Positions 1 through 7,832 of a DNA stretch of 64,000 nt are shown in pieces. Source of the stretch: Saprospiraceae bacterium (lineage in GTDB: Bacteria; Bacteroidota; Bacteroidia; Chitinophagales; Saprospiraceae). Within the stretch, counting starts at the first letter, position 1. Each line of letters begins with the position of its first letter. The stretch covers positions 868,001 to 932,000 of the forward strand of contig JADJNF010000008.1 of assembly GCA_016714445.1 (NCBI GenBank), read 5' to 3'. The notes beneath the pieces were generated by a model. The model was given only the letters and a program-made list of their open reading frames with translations, was not told where the DNA came from and did no database searches. A program made the position numbers and the translations under genes.

Positions 1-683
1 TGGAGCGTTTGGATGAAGTAGAAAAGTCAATGTGTTTAATGCTTCATTATGATGTAAGGCAAAATGTGGAAGGTTTTGACTCTTTGGAAAATAGCATCAG
101 AAGTATAGGTAAAAACAAAGTTCTTGTTCGAGAAATCATTGAAGTCCTAGAATTACTAAGTGACAGAATTGATTTTGAAGAAAAGGAAATATTACTGCCA
201 TATAATCAGCCATTAAAAATTCATGGTAGATATACTCGCGATCAAATATTGGCTGCATTTGGAGATAGTACATTTTACAAAAAATCAAGCAATAGAGAAG
301 GAAACGCCGTAATAAAAGAGATTAATACCGACCTTTTATTTATAACCTTAAATAAATCTGAAAAAGACTTTTCTCCTACAACCCTTTATGAGGACTTTGC
401 TATAAGCGATACTTTATTTCATTGGCAATCACATAATGCTGTGAGAAATGATAAGGGAAGAGGTTTGACTTATATTAACCATGAAGAAATGGGAAGAAAA
501 ATATTGCTTTTTGTACGAGAACAAAATACTGATGAATTTGATAATACTATGTCATATGTTTTTATTGGAGAAGGAAAACTTACGGAACATTATGGAACTA
601 AACCAATGAGTATAAAATGGGAACTTAACGAACCGATGCCTCCGTATCTCTGGAAAGATTCAGCTAAAATGGCTGTTGGATAA
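1..683 (+). CDS. C-terminal part of DUF3427 helicase-type protein (cut by window edge)
   Basis: The reading frame is open to base 1, so this is the 3' end of a longer gene; the first possible in-window start (TTG at 9) is not needed. The visible 224 residues match the DUF3427 region that follows a DEAD/DEAH superfamily 2 helicase (often with a PLD nuclease domain) in many bacteria: the stretches HGRYTRDQILAAFG, NTDLLFITLNKSEKDFSPTT, LYEDFAISDTLFHWQS and the C-terminal PMSIKWELNEPMP are characteristic. Such proteins are thought to act on DNA, in phage defence or repair, but the helicase motifs lie outside the window and cannot be checked. A 9-bp stem hairpin follows the stop. Family assignment is from recognised motifs; function is inference. 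Confidence 0.8.
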   Translation, partial: ERLDEVEKSMCLMLHYDVRQNVEGFDSLENSIRSIGKNKVLVREIIEVLELLSDRIDFEEKEILLPYNQPLKIHGRYTRDQILAAFGDSTFYKKSSNREGNAVIKEINTDLLFITLNKSEKDFSPTTLYEDFAISDTLFHWQSHNAVRNDKGRGLTYINHEEMGRKILLFVREQNTDEFDNTMSYVFIGEGKLTEHYGTKPMSIKWELNEPMPPYLWKDSAKMAVG

Positions 684-687
684 TTAT

Positions 688-720
688 ATTGCGAAATCAG
701 TGTTTTCGCAATTTATAGTT
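688..720 (+). terminator. Hairpin after DUF3427 gene
   Basis: A 9-bp inverted repeat, ATTGCGAAA (688-696) and TTTCGCAAT (704-712), begins four bases after the stop codon. The tail that follows is AT-rich but has no long T run, so it is a plausible but weak rho-independent terminator. Confidence 0.5.
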
Positions 721-755
721 CTGTAATTGTAAATTTTATAACCTAAAACCCAAAA

Positions 756-1442
756 ATGAAACCATCCATCCTACTTCTACACGGCGCTTTAAGTACTTCT
801 AATCAGTTTGTATCCTTGTCTGAAAAGTTGGAGCCATTTTTTGATGTTTTTACCCTGGATTTTAGTGGGCATGGTCAGCTGCCTTATGATGGTACGTTGG
901 ACATGAAGGTATTAGTCGGTGATATTTCGAAATATTTTGAGCAGATGAAAGTTGAGACTTGTCATATCTTTGGCTACTCGATGGGTGGATATGCGGCAGT
1001 GTCTTTTGCAAATAGTAAACCTAAGAAACTAGGCAAAATCATAACCTTAGGTACGAAGTGGGACTGGAATCCTATATCATCTGCCAAAGAAATAGCTATG
1101 CTCGATCCTGAAACGATGACCGAAAAAGTGCCTACTTATGCGGCGAAGTTGCAAGCGTTATTTGGAGAAAAGAACTGGACAAATGTAGTGAGGAACACAT
1201 CAGCCTTGATGTCTGATTTGGGTAATGGTGGTGGATTGGTGGAAGATAATTTTAAAACTATAGAGACAGATGTACTAATCTTGCGTGGATCTGAAGATAA
1301 GATGGTGACTTTGGAATCGTCTCAGGAAATTGCTAGTTGGCTGGAGAATGGTATTTATCTGGAGATAGATGCTGCGCCACATCCATTAGAGAAGGTGGAT
1401 TTGGATGTTTTGGTACATGAGATCGTCGGATATTGTGGTTAA
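756..1442 (+). CDS. Alpha/beta hydrolase
   Basis: A 228-residue cytoplasmic alpha/beta-hydrolase-fold protein with no signal peptide. The oxyanion region LLHGALS is at 7-13, the nucleophile elbow GYSMGG puts Ser75 as nucleophile, and Asp181 (RGSEDKMV) and His209 (AAPHPLE) complete a catalytic triad. Length and motif order fit the MenH/BioH/RutD-like branch of small esterases or thioesterases, but the substrate cannot be read from sequence. It stands alone between the DUF3427 gene and a convergent lipoprotein gene, with a hairpin between the convergent ends. Confidence 0.85.
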   Translation: MKPSILLLHGALSTSNQFVSLSEKLEPFFDVFTLDFSGHGQLPYDGTLDMKVLVGDISKYFEQMKVETCHIFGYSMGGYAAVSFANSKPKKLGKIITLGTKWDWNPISSAKEIAMLDPETMTEKVPTYAAKLQALFGEKNWTNVVRNTSALMSDLGNGGGLVEDNFKTIETDVLILRGSEDKMVTLESSQEIASWLENGIYLEIDAAPHPLEKVDLDVLVHEIVGYCG

Positions 1443-1463
1443 ACAAGCTAAAATGTGTCTATT

Positions 1464-1501
1464 TCTGCGGAATCTATCCATTTCGACCCACATTCCGCAG
1501 A
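1464..1501. terminator. Inverted repeat between convergent genes
   Basis: Perfect 10-bp arms TCTGCGGAAT (1464-1473) and ATTCCGCAGA (1492-1501) separated by 18 bases lie between the convergent ends of the hydrolase and lipoprotein genes. The position suits a bidirectional terminator, but there is no flanking T tract. Confidence 0.4.
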
Positions 1502-1544
1502 TTTGAGCGGCTAAACGGTTAGGAATTATATCTAAAAATCAGAA

Positions 1545-1964
1545 TTACTCTACTCGTAAAGTAAATTCTGCAACATCGTCACCGTCTGTTTGTATTACTG
1601 TAAAATAATCTATAAATACAGAACCACTTTTTATGGTCATCACTTCTTCTTCTCCGTCTTTATGGCGCACTTTAAATACATCGTTCTCTATGATATAATC
1701 AAAAAAAATAGTTTCGTCTCCATCCCGATATTTAACTTCTACCGTTTTATCATCCGTGTCAAAAGATAACCATTCCGCTAAGCCATTCTGTTCCGGATCA
1801 AGAAGAACCTTATCTTTCAAAATGTATTCATCATTAATTTTTGCATCTGTAAGGATCCATTTTTTAACGCTAGCCAGACGAAATTCTGCTTCTAAAGCAT
1901 TTTTTGCTGCTTGATTTATAGCTTCATCTTTGTCGCACGATGAATAGGTAATCATACTCACCAA
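1545..1964 (-). CDS. Small putative lipoprotein with frameshifted signal peptide
   Basis: The 139-residue frame starts only at a TTG and lacks the beginning of a signal peptide. An ATG at 1995 starts MKQILIFFF but is one base out of frame; removing one T from the seven-T run (1973-1979 region) would join it as MKQILIFSFLLVSMITYSSC, a good lipoprotein signal with Cys after YSS. The mature part is acidic, with alternating strand-like segments and no recognised domain; it resembles Bacteroidota lipocalin-like lipoproteins only in general form. Either the base is a sequencing or assembly error in a homopolymer, or the gene is decayed or phase variable. Its upstream region shares a repeat with the next minus-strand gene. 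Confidence 0.6.
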   Translation of the reverse strand: MVSMITYSSCDKDEAINQAAKNALEAEFRLASVKKWILTDAKINDEYILKDKVLLDPEQNGLAEWLSFDTDDKTVEVKYRDGDETIFFDYIIENDVFKVRHKDGEEEVMTIKSGSVFIDYFTVIQTDGDDVAEFTLRVE

Positions 1965-2006
1965 TAAAAAAGAAAAAAATTAGTATTTGCTTCATAATTG
2001 TTAAAA

Positions 2007-2033
2007 TTTAAAGTTCATTTATTCGAAAATATA
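2007..2033 (-). repeat. Dispersed upstream repeat, copy 1
   Basis: The 27-bp stretch at 2007-2033 matches 3630-3656 at 25 of 27 positions (common core TTTATTCGAAAATATA), with weaker similarity continuing to about 2065. It lies just upstream of the small lipoprotein gene. The rest of the gap from 1996 to 2285 is AT-rich with no other feature seen. Confidence 0.7.
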
Positions 2034-2285
2034 TACGAAAAACTGGGCTGTTATGTTGCATTAATTTTTTTTATTGAACAAAAAATGATTGAATTTCGTA
2101 TTTTGGAATGCATTAAAGCAAAAATACCCCTGGACTTATTAGACAAAGTATTGACAGCAAATGCACTTTTTGAATAATTTCAGGCGCTAATTCTGTGGAT
2201 TCATTGTACTATTTTAGTATTCTTTTGGCAGTGTCTATGCAATGGCTGATTTTGTATCCCTAAATACATATAATTATATCCATGT

Positions 2286-3548
2286 CTATTTCAGACTGGA
2301 ATATATCACACTTGTTATTTTATCTTCAAAATCTCTGTGTGAATTGGGTGTTTGTTGTGTCATAAATAAACAAATCAATTTTTCTTTGGGGTCGGCCCAA
2401 TAGGTGGTGCCATAATATCCTCCCCAGGCAAAAGAACCTTCACTGCGCATTCGTAAGTTTGCTGATTTTTCGGATGTCAATGCAAAACCCAGACTGAAAT
2501 TATCATCTCCAAAAAAGTTATCTGCGAGTTGAGGACTTAACATTAATTCTACAGTACGTCTTCCCAAAATTTGTTTGTTATTGTATTTTCCACCATTCAA
2601 CAACATCTGTAGAAAAATGGCATAGTCATACGCTGTGGACGATAATCCTGCACCACCCGAAAAATAGCTTTTTGGGATGAGCGGATAAGCGGGGTCAATA
2701 TTTCTGAAAGTGGACGACCACTCTATTATTTTTTGATCGCTATCTTCGGTATATACAGTGGGTAGTCGGTGAGATTTTGAAGCCGGTACATTAAAATAGG
2801 TGTCTTTCATGCCCAATGGTTCAAAAATATGCTGTTTGAAATAGGTTTCAAGTGATTTTCCACTTATCACTTCTACCAGTGCTCCCAGCAGATCCGTATT
2901 TAACCCGTAGGTAAAGCGTTCGCCCGGATTGTGCAGCAACGGCAAAGTGGCCAATGCTTTCATTTTTGTCAAAAGACTTTCATTAAAAAACCCTAATCCG
3001 GAAGGAATCCCATTTTTAGCGTAAATAGCCCGCATCGTATCTGCTCCTATATCTGGATAACTTATACCTGATGTATGCGTCAACAAATCACGAAATGTAA
3101 TTTCACTGGCAGCCGGAACCGATGTATAACTAGAATCAGCAGCATTAAAAGTTTTAATCAGTTTCGGGTTTTTAAACTCCGGTATAAAGTCAGAAATACG
3201 CTGATCTAAGCCAAGCTTTCCCTGTTCAAACAACTGCATGATCGCCAGACTGGTAATCGCTTTGGTTTGGCTCATGATCCTGAATATTGCATCCGGCTTC
3301 ATCGGTTTTTTAGCCAAAAGGTCTGCATATCCGTGTCCTTTGTGATACACTACCTGATTGTCCTTGACCACAATGACTACAGCTCCTGCCAGATGATTTT
3401 TATCCACATAACCTTTCATAATATTGTCAATTTGTGCCAGACGACTATATTGTATCCCGTTGTGCAGTTTTATAACAGGTGAAAGCGTTTGTGAAACTGC
3501 CATTTGAAGCGTGCAAAGAACAAAGGCGATACTAAGAATATTATTCAT
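2286..3548 (-). CDS. Serine hydrolase of the class C beta-lactamase family
   Basis: A 420-residue exported protein with a signal peptide (1-19, ending AVSQ). The Ser-x-x-Lys motif is SQTK (Ser93, Lys96), the second motif region is FTYGLNTD (Tyr214), and the third is the Trp-Gly-Gly form WGGYYGTTYWADP near the C terminus. This combination is typical of the EstB/PBP4*-like esterases and D-aminopeptidase-like members of the beta-lactamase (PF00144) family, which are seldom true beta-lactamases. Periplasmic or surface hydrolysis of esters or short peptides is likely; the substrate is unknown. It is a single gene with a repeat-containing leader region shared with the lipoprotein downstream. Confidence 0.9.
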   Translation of the reverse strand: MNNILSIAFVLCTLQMAVSQTLSPVIKLHNGIQYSRLAQIDNIMKGYVDKNHLAGAVVIVVKDNQVVYHKGHGYADLLAKKPMKPDAIFRIMSQTKAITSLAIMQLFEQGKLGLDQRISDFIPEFKNPKLIKTFNAADSSYTSVPAASEITFRDLLTHTSGISYPDIGADTMRAIYAKNGIPSGLGFFNESLLTKMKALATLPLLHNPGERFTYGLNTDLLGALVEVISGKSLETYFKQHIFEPLGMKDTYFNVPASKSHRLPTVYTEDSDQKIIEWSSTFRNIDPAYPLIPKSYFSGGAGLSSTAYDYAIFLQMLLNGGKYNNKQILGRRTVELMLSPQLADNFFGDDNFSLGFALTSEKSANLRMRSEGSFAWGGYYGTTYWADPKEKLICLFMTQQTPNSHRDFEDKITSVIYSSLK

Positions 3549-3629
3549 TTATGTTTGTTTACTATTGAAATAAATAATTGAATGAAATTGTGAAATCAAT
3601 GATAGATAAATTTTAAACATACTCTAAAG

Positions 3630-3656
3630 TTTAATGTTCGTTTATTCGAAAATATA
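3630..3656 (-). repeat. Dispersed upstream repeat, copy 2
   Basis: Second copy of the 27-bp repeat at 2007-2033, in the same orientation, here about 80 bases upstream of the serine hydrolase start. Confidence 0.7.
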
Positions 3657-3723
3657 CAGGTAAAAATGCGCTACTATATTTCGTTAATATTGAAGTTGAC
3701 TTTGTAAATTCACTTACTAATAT

Positions 3724-3773
3724 CGATCATAATCGCAAATAAGTATATATATTTGCGATTATAATCGCAAATA
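3724..3773. repeat. Palindromic repeat cluster abutting the DUF4143 ATPase start
   Basis: Three alternating half-sites of AATCGCAAATA are packed here: forward at 3731-3741, reverse at 3750-3760, forward at 3763-3773. The last two form a perfect 24-bp palindrome (3750-3773) whose end touches the start codon at 3774. Bases 3724-3760 recur at 4924-4960 beyond the gene with 34 of 37 identical. It may be an operator for autoregulation or the end of a mobile cassette. Confidence 0.8.
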
Positions 3774-4892
3774 ATGATAAAAAGAATCCTTTATGATGCC
3801 ATAAAGTCCAAAATCGACTTTAAAAAGGCCATCATACTCCTCGGTCCCAGGCAAGTGGGCAAAACATTTTTGATCAAAAAAATAACGGAAGATATCAAGC
3901 TGCCTTTTCTGATGGTCAATGGAGATAATCCTGCGGATAGACTACTGTGGACCAATCCTGATTTTCAGTTAATTCAATCCTTGATTGCTCCTTTTGCATT
4001 GATTGTGTTTGATGAAGCTAAGCGTATTGAAAACATAGGTCTTACCGTAAAAATGATCGTTGATGCCAAATTAGATAAACAAGTGATTATTACCGGTTCG
4101 TCTGCACTCGGACTGGGAGATACCATACAGGAACCTTTGACTGGTCGAAAATGGGAATTTACCTTGTTTCCAATAGCTTGGTCAGAGCTCAAAGACACTT
4201 ATACATTGGCAAAAACATTACCTATGCTTGAACAACTGTTGGTGTATGGCAGCTATCCGGAAATAATTTTAGAAAATGAAAAAGAAGCATTGCTAAGTTC
4301 TTTGTCTGGCAGTTATCTATACAAGGACATATTGGAACTCGGAGGTATCCGAAAACCGGAAGTATTGGTACGGTTATTACAAGCATTGGCATGGCAAGTA
4401 GGTAGTGAAGTATCTTACAATGAATTGGCCAAAACCGTGGGTATAGATAAAGAAACCGTGACTAGTTACATCGATCTGCTTGAAAAAAGTTTTGTAGTCT
4501 ACAGGTTAAATCCATTGTCACGAAATGATAGGAAAGAAATCTCTACATCAAGGAAAATATACTTTTACGACAATGGCATCCGCAATGCCATCATCAATAA
4601 TTTTAATCCCATAGCTCAACGCAACGATGTTGGTGCATTGTGGGAAAACTATTTTATCACTGAAAAACTTAAGTTTAATACCTATCAAAAACTACCAGTC
4701 AAGAGTTGGTTCTGGCGCAGTAAAATGCATGCCGAAATAGATTATATAGAAGAAGGAAGAGATGGTTTTACGGCATTTGAATTGAAATGGAATGATAAAA
4801 AAAGTACTAAATTCAGTACAACATTTACTGATTTCTATCAACCCAAAGACACTTTTCTTATCAATCGTAGTAATTTCTGGAATCAGTTGTAG
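3774..4892 (+). CDS. AAA_14/DUF4143 ATPase
   Basis: A 372-residue ATPase. The Walker A motif GPRQVGKT is at 24-31, Walker B is LIVFDEAKRI near 80, and a sensor-type VIITGSSA follows. A central winged-helix-like segment (near 215-240, NELAKTVGIDKETVTSYIDL) and a C-terminal PD-(D/E)XK nuclease-like end (EIDYIEEG, then FELKW) complete the usual DUF4143 layout. These genes are numerous and patchily distributed in Bacteroidota; their role is not established and no partner gene is present. The gene is bracketed by near-identical palindromic repeats at 3724-3773 and 4924-4960, which suggests that gene and repeats travel together. Start chosen at the ATG immediately after the palindrome. Confidence 0.9.
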   Translation: MIKRILYDAIKSKIDFKKAIILLGPRQVGKTFLIKKITEDIKLPFLMVNGDNPADRLLWTNPDFQLIQSLIAPFALIVFDEAKRIENIGLTVKMIVDAKLDKQVIITGSSALGLGDTIQEPLTGRKWEFTLFPIAWSELKDTYTLAKTLPMLEQLLVYGSYPEIILENEKEALLSSLSGSYLYKDILELGGIRKPEVLVRLLQALAWQVGSEVSYNELAKTVGIDKETVTSYIDLLEKSFVVYRLNPLSRNDRKEISTSRKIYFYDNGIRNAIINNFNPIAQRNDVGALWENYFITEKLKFNTYQKLPVKSWFWRSKMHAEIDYIEEGRDGFTAFELKWNDKKSTKFSTTFTDFYQPKDTFLINRSNFWNQL

Positions 4893-4923
4893 ATTCTGAA
4901 TTTTTGAAAAAACTCACATTTGG

Positions 4924-4960
4924 CGATCATAATCGCAAAAAAGTATACTTATTTGCGATT
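4924..4960. repeat. Palindromic repeat downstream of the DUF4143 ATPase
   Basis: Copy of 3724-3760 with three mismatches in 37, in direct orientation and exactly 1200 bases away. The inner arms AATCGCAAA (4931-4939) and TTTGCGATT (4952-4960) form a hairpin around AAAGTATACTTA. Confidence 0.8.
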
Positions 4961-5079
4961 AGACCCGCCATATAAACTAAAAAGTGCCTTATGGCTAGAT
5001 TATTATGCCAAATGAAGAATCTAAAAGAACATCATTTGTTTTCATTTATTTTGGACTTCAGTTTGGTATCTCGCAGACT

Positions 5080-5655
5080 TCACTCGTATGTGACTTTCAA
5101 CTCGTATGCCACTTTGCAAGTCGCACAATCCAATGTAATCGTGGCTGGTTTTCCTTTGACCACTTCCTTCAATTGGAAAGCAATTCCTCCCATATTTTCT
5201 GAGGAAGAATCATCTTTTTCTAACAAGAACAATCCCAGGGTCTTGTCATAGTTATTCATAGATAACTTGGGAAGTATCAATGTAAAATCATGCTGTTGAT
5301 TGGTCTGTGCATTAATTTTAATAACATCACTGGTCCATAAAACCTGATCAGCCGTATTGTCTGCTTTAAGCGTATACAACGCCGGATAAAGATCAGGATT
5401 AGTCCCATCTGCATCCCATTTGGTACCGTCAGTCTTATTTGCAGGAAGTTTCGTGACTTTGATGGCGGTTACAATGACAGCCTTAGGTAAAGATTCCTTA
5501 TCACAAAGGGTACCTTCAAAACCATTAGGACAAAGGCATTTACCATCCGCACATTCACCACCATTTAAACATGAAATGCTCTCGCAAGGATCAGATTTGC
5601 TGCATGAAAGAAAAAACAGCAAAAATGAAAATACAATCAGAAATAAATTTTTCAT
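5080..5655 (-). CDS. EGF-like domain lipoprotein
   Basis: With the ATG at 5655 the protein is 191 residues and starts MKNLFLIVFSFLLFFLSC, a lipoprotein signal peptide with lipobox FLSC; an upstream ATG at 5691 would bury it, so it is rejected. Right after the lipid-anchored Cys comes a compact EGF-like domain with six cysteines (CESISC, CADGKCLCPNGFEGTLC). The remaining 140 residues are a beta-rich domain of unknown family, with a Cys pair (CATC) close to the C terminus. It is probably a surface or periplasm-facing lipoprotein; EGF-like domains are uncommon in bacteria but recurrent in Bacteroidota. Stand-alone gene. Confidence 0.8.
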   Translation of the reverse strand: MKNLFLIVFSFLLFFLSCSKSDPCESISCLNGGECADGKCLCPNGFEGTLCDKESLPKAVIVTAIKVTKLPANKTDGTKWDADGTNPDLYPALYTLKADNTADQVLWTSDVIKINAQTNQQHDFTLILPKLSMNNYDKTLGLFLLEKDDSSSENMGGIAFQLKEVVKGKPATITLDCATCKVAYELKVTYE

Positions 5656-5853
5656 ATAAAGAATTGTTTGATTGATGCAAATTTCAATCAAATAATTGGA
5701 TATTATGCTATTCTGTAATCTAAAAAATTAAAAATATATGAATTCATAGATACACCTTTGAGTAAGTTTAAAATTCCACCCTTAGACTGCAAGTGGAAAA
5801 TTTATACATACTTTTAGATTTACTAATCTATGCAAACATAAGGATCTATTTTA

Positions 5854-6516
5854 TTAATCTTCGCCTTCAAAAAACAGAATATCCGCTTCGTACTCCCCAT
5901 TTTCGATGTCTTCTTTGTCTATCCAATACCTGGAAGTGATGATTTCATAGGCATTTTCCCCTTTGGTATGGTAAAGCCAGATGATTTTTTCAGCATCGTC
6001 AAAATCAGCTTTGCCCGTCACCTGATCTTCGTAGAGCCGCTGTATAATACTCCTTTCACTAAGGCTTTGTGCAAGTGCTTTAGTCAGTACTTCCTTATTG
6101 ACTTCAATGTCTTCATTGCTAGTCATTTCCATCACGATAACCGAAGCTTCCGTATTGGGAAATTTTCCTTTGAATGCCTTAAATAAAAGCTGATTGATGT
6201 TGAAAAGGTCATAGTGAAATGAAGGGTCTGCATATGTTTCTGCCACTTTTTCATCCGTCATATCGTGGGCAATCGTTTGAATTTGACCAGGGACCAGTTT
6301 ATCACCGAGTTTGTAAGTCAGGATGATTTCCGCGGCTTCTTCAGGCTCAAAATCCGTAATGGCCATGTGCAGTAAATCTTTCAGCTCTTCGGGTTTTAAC
6401 TTGTCTGCATCAGGCAGACTCATTTTGTCCAGGAGCTGAATGAAATCATCATTGCTCCAGTATCCCGGAAGTTCGGTGACTGCTTTTATACTTATAATTT
6501 TAACCTGTACTATCAT
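5854..6516 (-). CDS. Conserved-looking hypothetical protein, 220 aa
   Basis: A soluble, strongly acidic protein without signal peptide or membrane segments. It appears mixed alpha/beta, starting with a beta strand (IVQVKIISIKAV) and ending in acidic EGEYEADILFFEGED. No family was recognised. A promoter-like box TAATTTTG lies on the same strand about 80 bases upstream (6595-6602). Coding potential is supported by length, balanced composition and the lack of a competing frame. Confidence 0.7.
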   Translation of the reverse strand: MIVQVKIISIKAVTELPGYWSNDDFIQLLDKMSLPDADKLKPEELKDLLHMAITDFEPEEAAEIILTYKLGDKLVPGQIQTIAHDMTDEKVAETYADPSFHYDLFNINQLLFKAFKGKFPNTEASVIVMEMTSNEDIEVNKEVLTKALAQSLSERSIIQRLYEDQVTGKADFDDAEKIIWLYHTKGENAYEIITSRYWIDKEDIENGEYEADILFFEGED

Positions 6517-6594
6517 ATTTAACGTGTTAATGATTATTTATTGGATATTTTGAAAGTTAATTCACAGAAGTTCAACATTCATCTATCTACACTA

Positions 6595-6602
6595 CAAAAT
6601 TA
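6595..6602 (-). promoter_or_regulatory. Bacteroidota -7 box (TAATTTTG)
   Basis: Matches the TAnnTTTG consensus on the minus strand, about 80 bases upstream of the 220-aa hypothetical gene. No clear -33 TTTG was seen. Confidence 0.35.
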
Positions 6603-6690
6603 AAGGAATAAAGATGTGACCACTACATGATGACATACTTTTGGGATTTTGTAATTATGTATAACTTCTTTGTGTAAGAATAGGTTTACT

Positions 6691-7656
6691 TCAGAGCTCC
6701 ATAGTTATCACCACACTTCCGGTTTTCTGGCCTGTCTCCACATATCGGTAAGCCTCGCGGATTTCATCCAAAGGGTATTTTCTGTCTATCACCGCTCTAT
6801 AATGGCCGCTTTCTATGATTTCTTTGAAAAAGATAATTTCTTTTTTGCTGTGCTTAGGCAAAGGAAACATCATTTTTTTTTCTCCAATAAAAGATGTGAC
6901 CAAGGGAAGTATGATATTTTGATAGAAAGGACCTAATTCTGTAGAAAAATAAATTCCTCCTTTATTCAATATGTTTTTACACTTAAAAAATGTACTCTTT
7001 CCTACCGCATCGAGCACGATATCAAATTTATGATCCCGCTTTGTAAAATCTTCTTTATGGTAGTCAATGACGGTATCTGCACCAAGGGATTTTACCAGTT
7101 CTATGTTTTTAGTATTCCCTACAGCTATCACTTCTCCACCATAATATTTTGCCAGTTGCACAGCTGCTGTTCCGATAGCACCAGTAGCTCCGTTAATAAG
7201 TATTTTCGGTTGCTTTTTAAAATCTACATCCTTCAGATAATTATTGGCATAATGTGCTCCTTCGCAGATGGCAGCTGCTTCTTCATAAGATAAATTTTGG
7301 GGCATGTTGGTAAAAGATGCTTCTTCGGCTAAACAAATATATTGGGCATGAGCACCAAAAAAATCAGGATGAAAACCAAAAACTTTGTCACCAGTTTTGA
7401 ATGTTTTTACCTCTTTTCCTACAGTTTCTACTTCACCCGCAAAATCACTACCCAATATCGTTTGTCTGGGCCTGAGCAATCCACTGAACAGTCTAACGAT
7501 GTAAGGTTTGCCTGATCTGAAGCCACAATCCGTACGATTGACAGACGTTGCGTATACCTTTACAAGCACTTCATTGTCTTTGGGTTTCGGTTTGGCTACT
7601 TCTTTGATTTGGACGACTTCCGGTGCGCCGTATTTGAGGTAGACTGCTGCTTTCAT
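6691..7656 (-). CDS. NAD(P)-dependent MDR oxidoreductase (quinone reductase-like)
   Basis: A 321-residue medium-chain dehydrogenase/reductase. The N-terminal GroES-like domain begins MKAAVYLKYGAPEVVQIKEV; the nucleotide-binding Rossmann motif is NGATGAIGTAAVQLAKYYG, followed by GADTVIDYHKEDF. The structural zinc cysteine cluster is missing, as in quinone oxidoreductase and enoyl reductase branches that are zinc-free. It is cytoplasmic and reduces an unknown quinone, enone or carbonyl. A promoter -7 box TACTTTTG is 42 bases upstream. No operon partners. Confidence 0.9.
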   Translation of the reverse strand: MKAAVYLKYGAPEVVQIKEVAKPKPKDNEVLVKVYATSVNRTDCGFRSGKPYIVRLFSGLLRPRQTILGSDFAGEVETVGKEVKTFKTGDKVFGFHPDFFGAHAQYICLAEEASFTNMPQNLSYEEAAAICEGAHYANNYLKDVDFKKQPKILINGATGAIGTAAVQLAKYYGGEVIAVGNTKNIELVKSLGADTVIDYHKEDFTKRDHKFDIVLDAVGKSTFFKCKNILNKGGIYFSTELGPFYQNIILPLVTSFIGEKKMMFPLPKHSKKEIIFFKEIIESGHYRAVIDRKYPLDEIREAYRYVETGQKTGSVVITMEL

Positions 7657-7697
7657 GCTGATATAATATTAACGGTAATCATTTGTTTAGTTTAGCA

Positions 7698-7705
7698 CAA
7701 AAGTA
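7698..7705 (-). promoter_or_regulatory. Bacteroidota -7 box (TACTTTTG)
   Basis: Exact TAnnTTTG match on the minus strand 42 bases upstream of the MDR oxidoreductase start. Confidence 0.45.
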
Positions 7706-7832
7706 TCTTGATTGCACACATTGACGTAAGTTTTTAGATGAATAAGAAAACTACAACGACTGAATGACCTAAGAAGCTTGGAATTTTTTTTGCCCTTCAC
7801 TTAAAAATCGTGTCCTGGATCAAAAAACCAAA

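Noticed and set aside
2286..3548. True antibiotic-resistance beta-lactamase
   Set aside because: The third motif is Trp-Gly-Gly rather than Lys-Thr-Gly, and the sequence fits the EstB/PBP4*-like hydrolases.
3774..4892. DUF4143 gene as an insertion sequence or transposase
   Set aside because: No transposase motif is present and the flanking repeats are palindromic elements in direct orientation rather than IS terminal inverted repeats.
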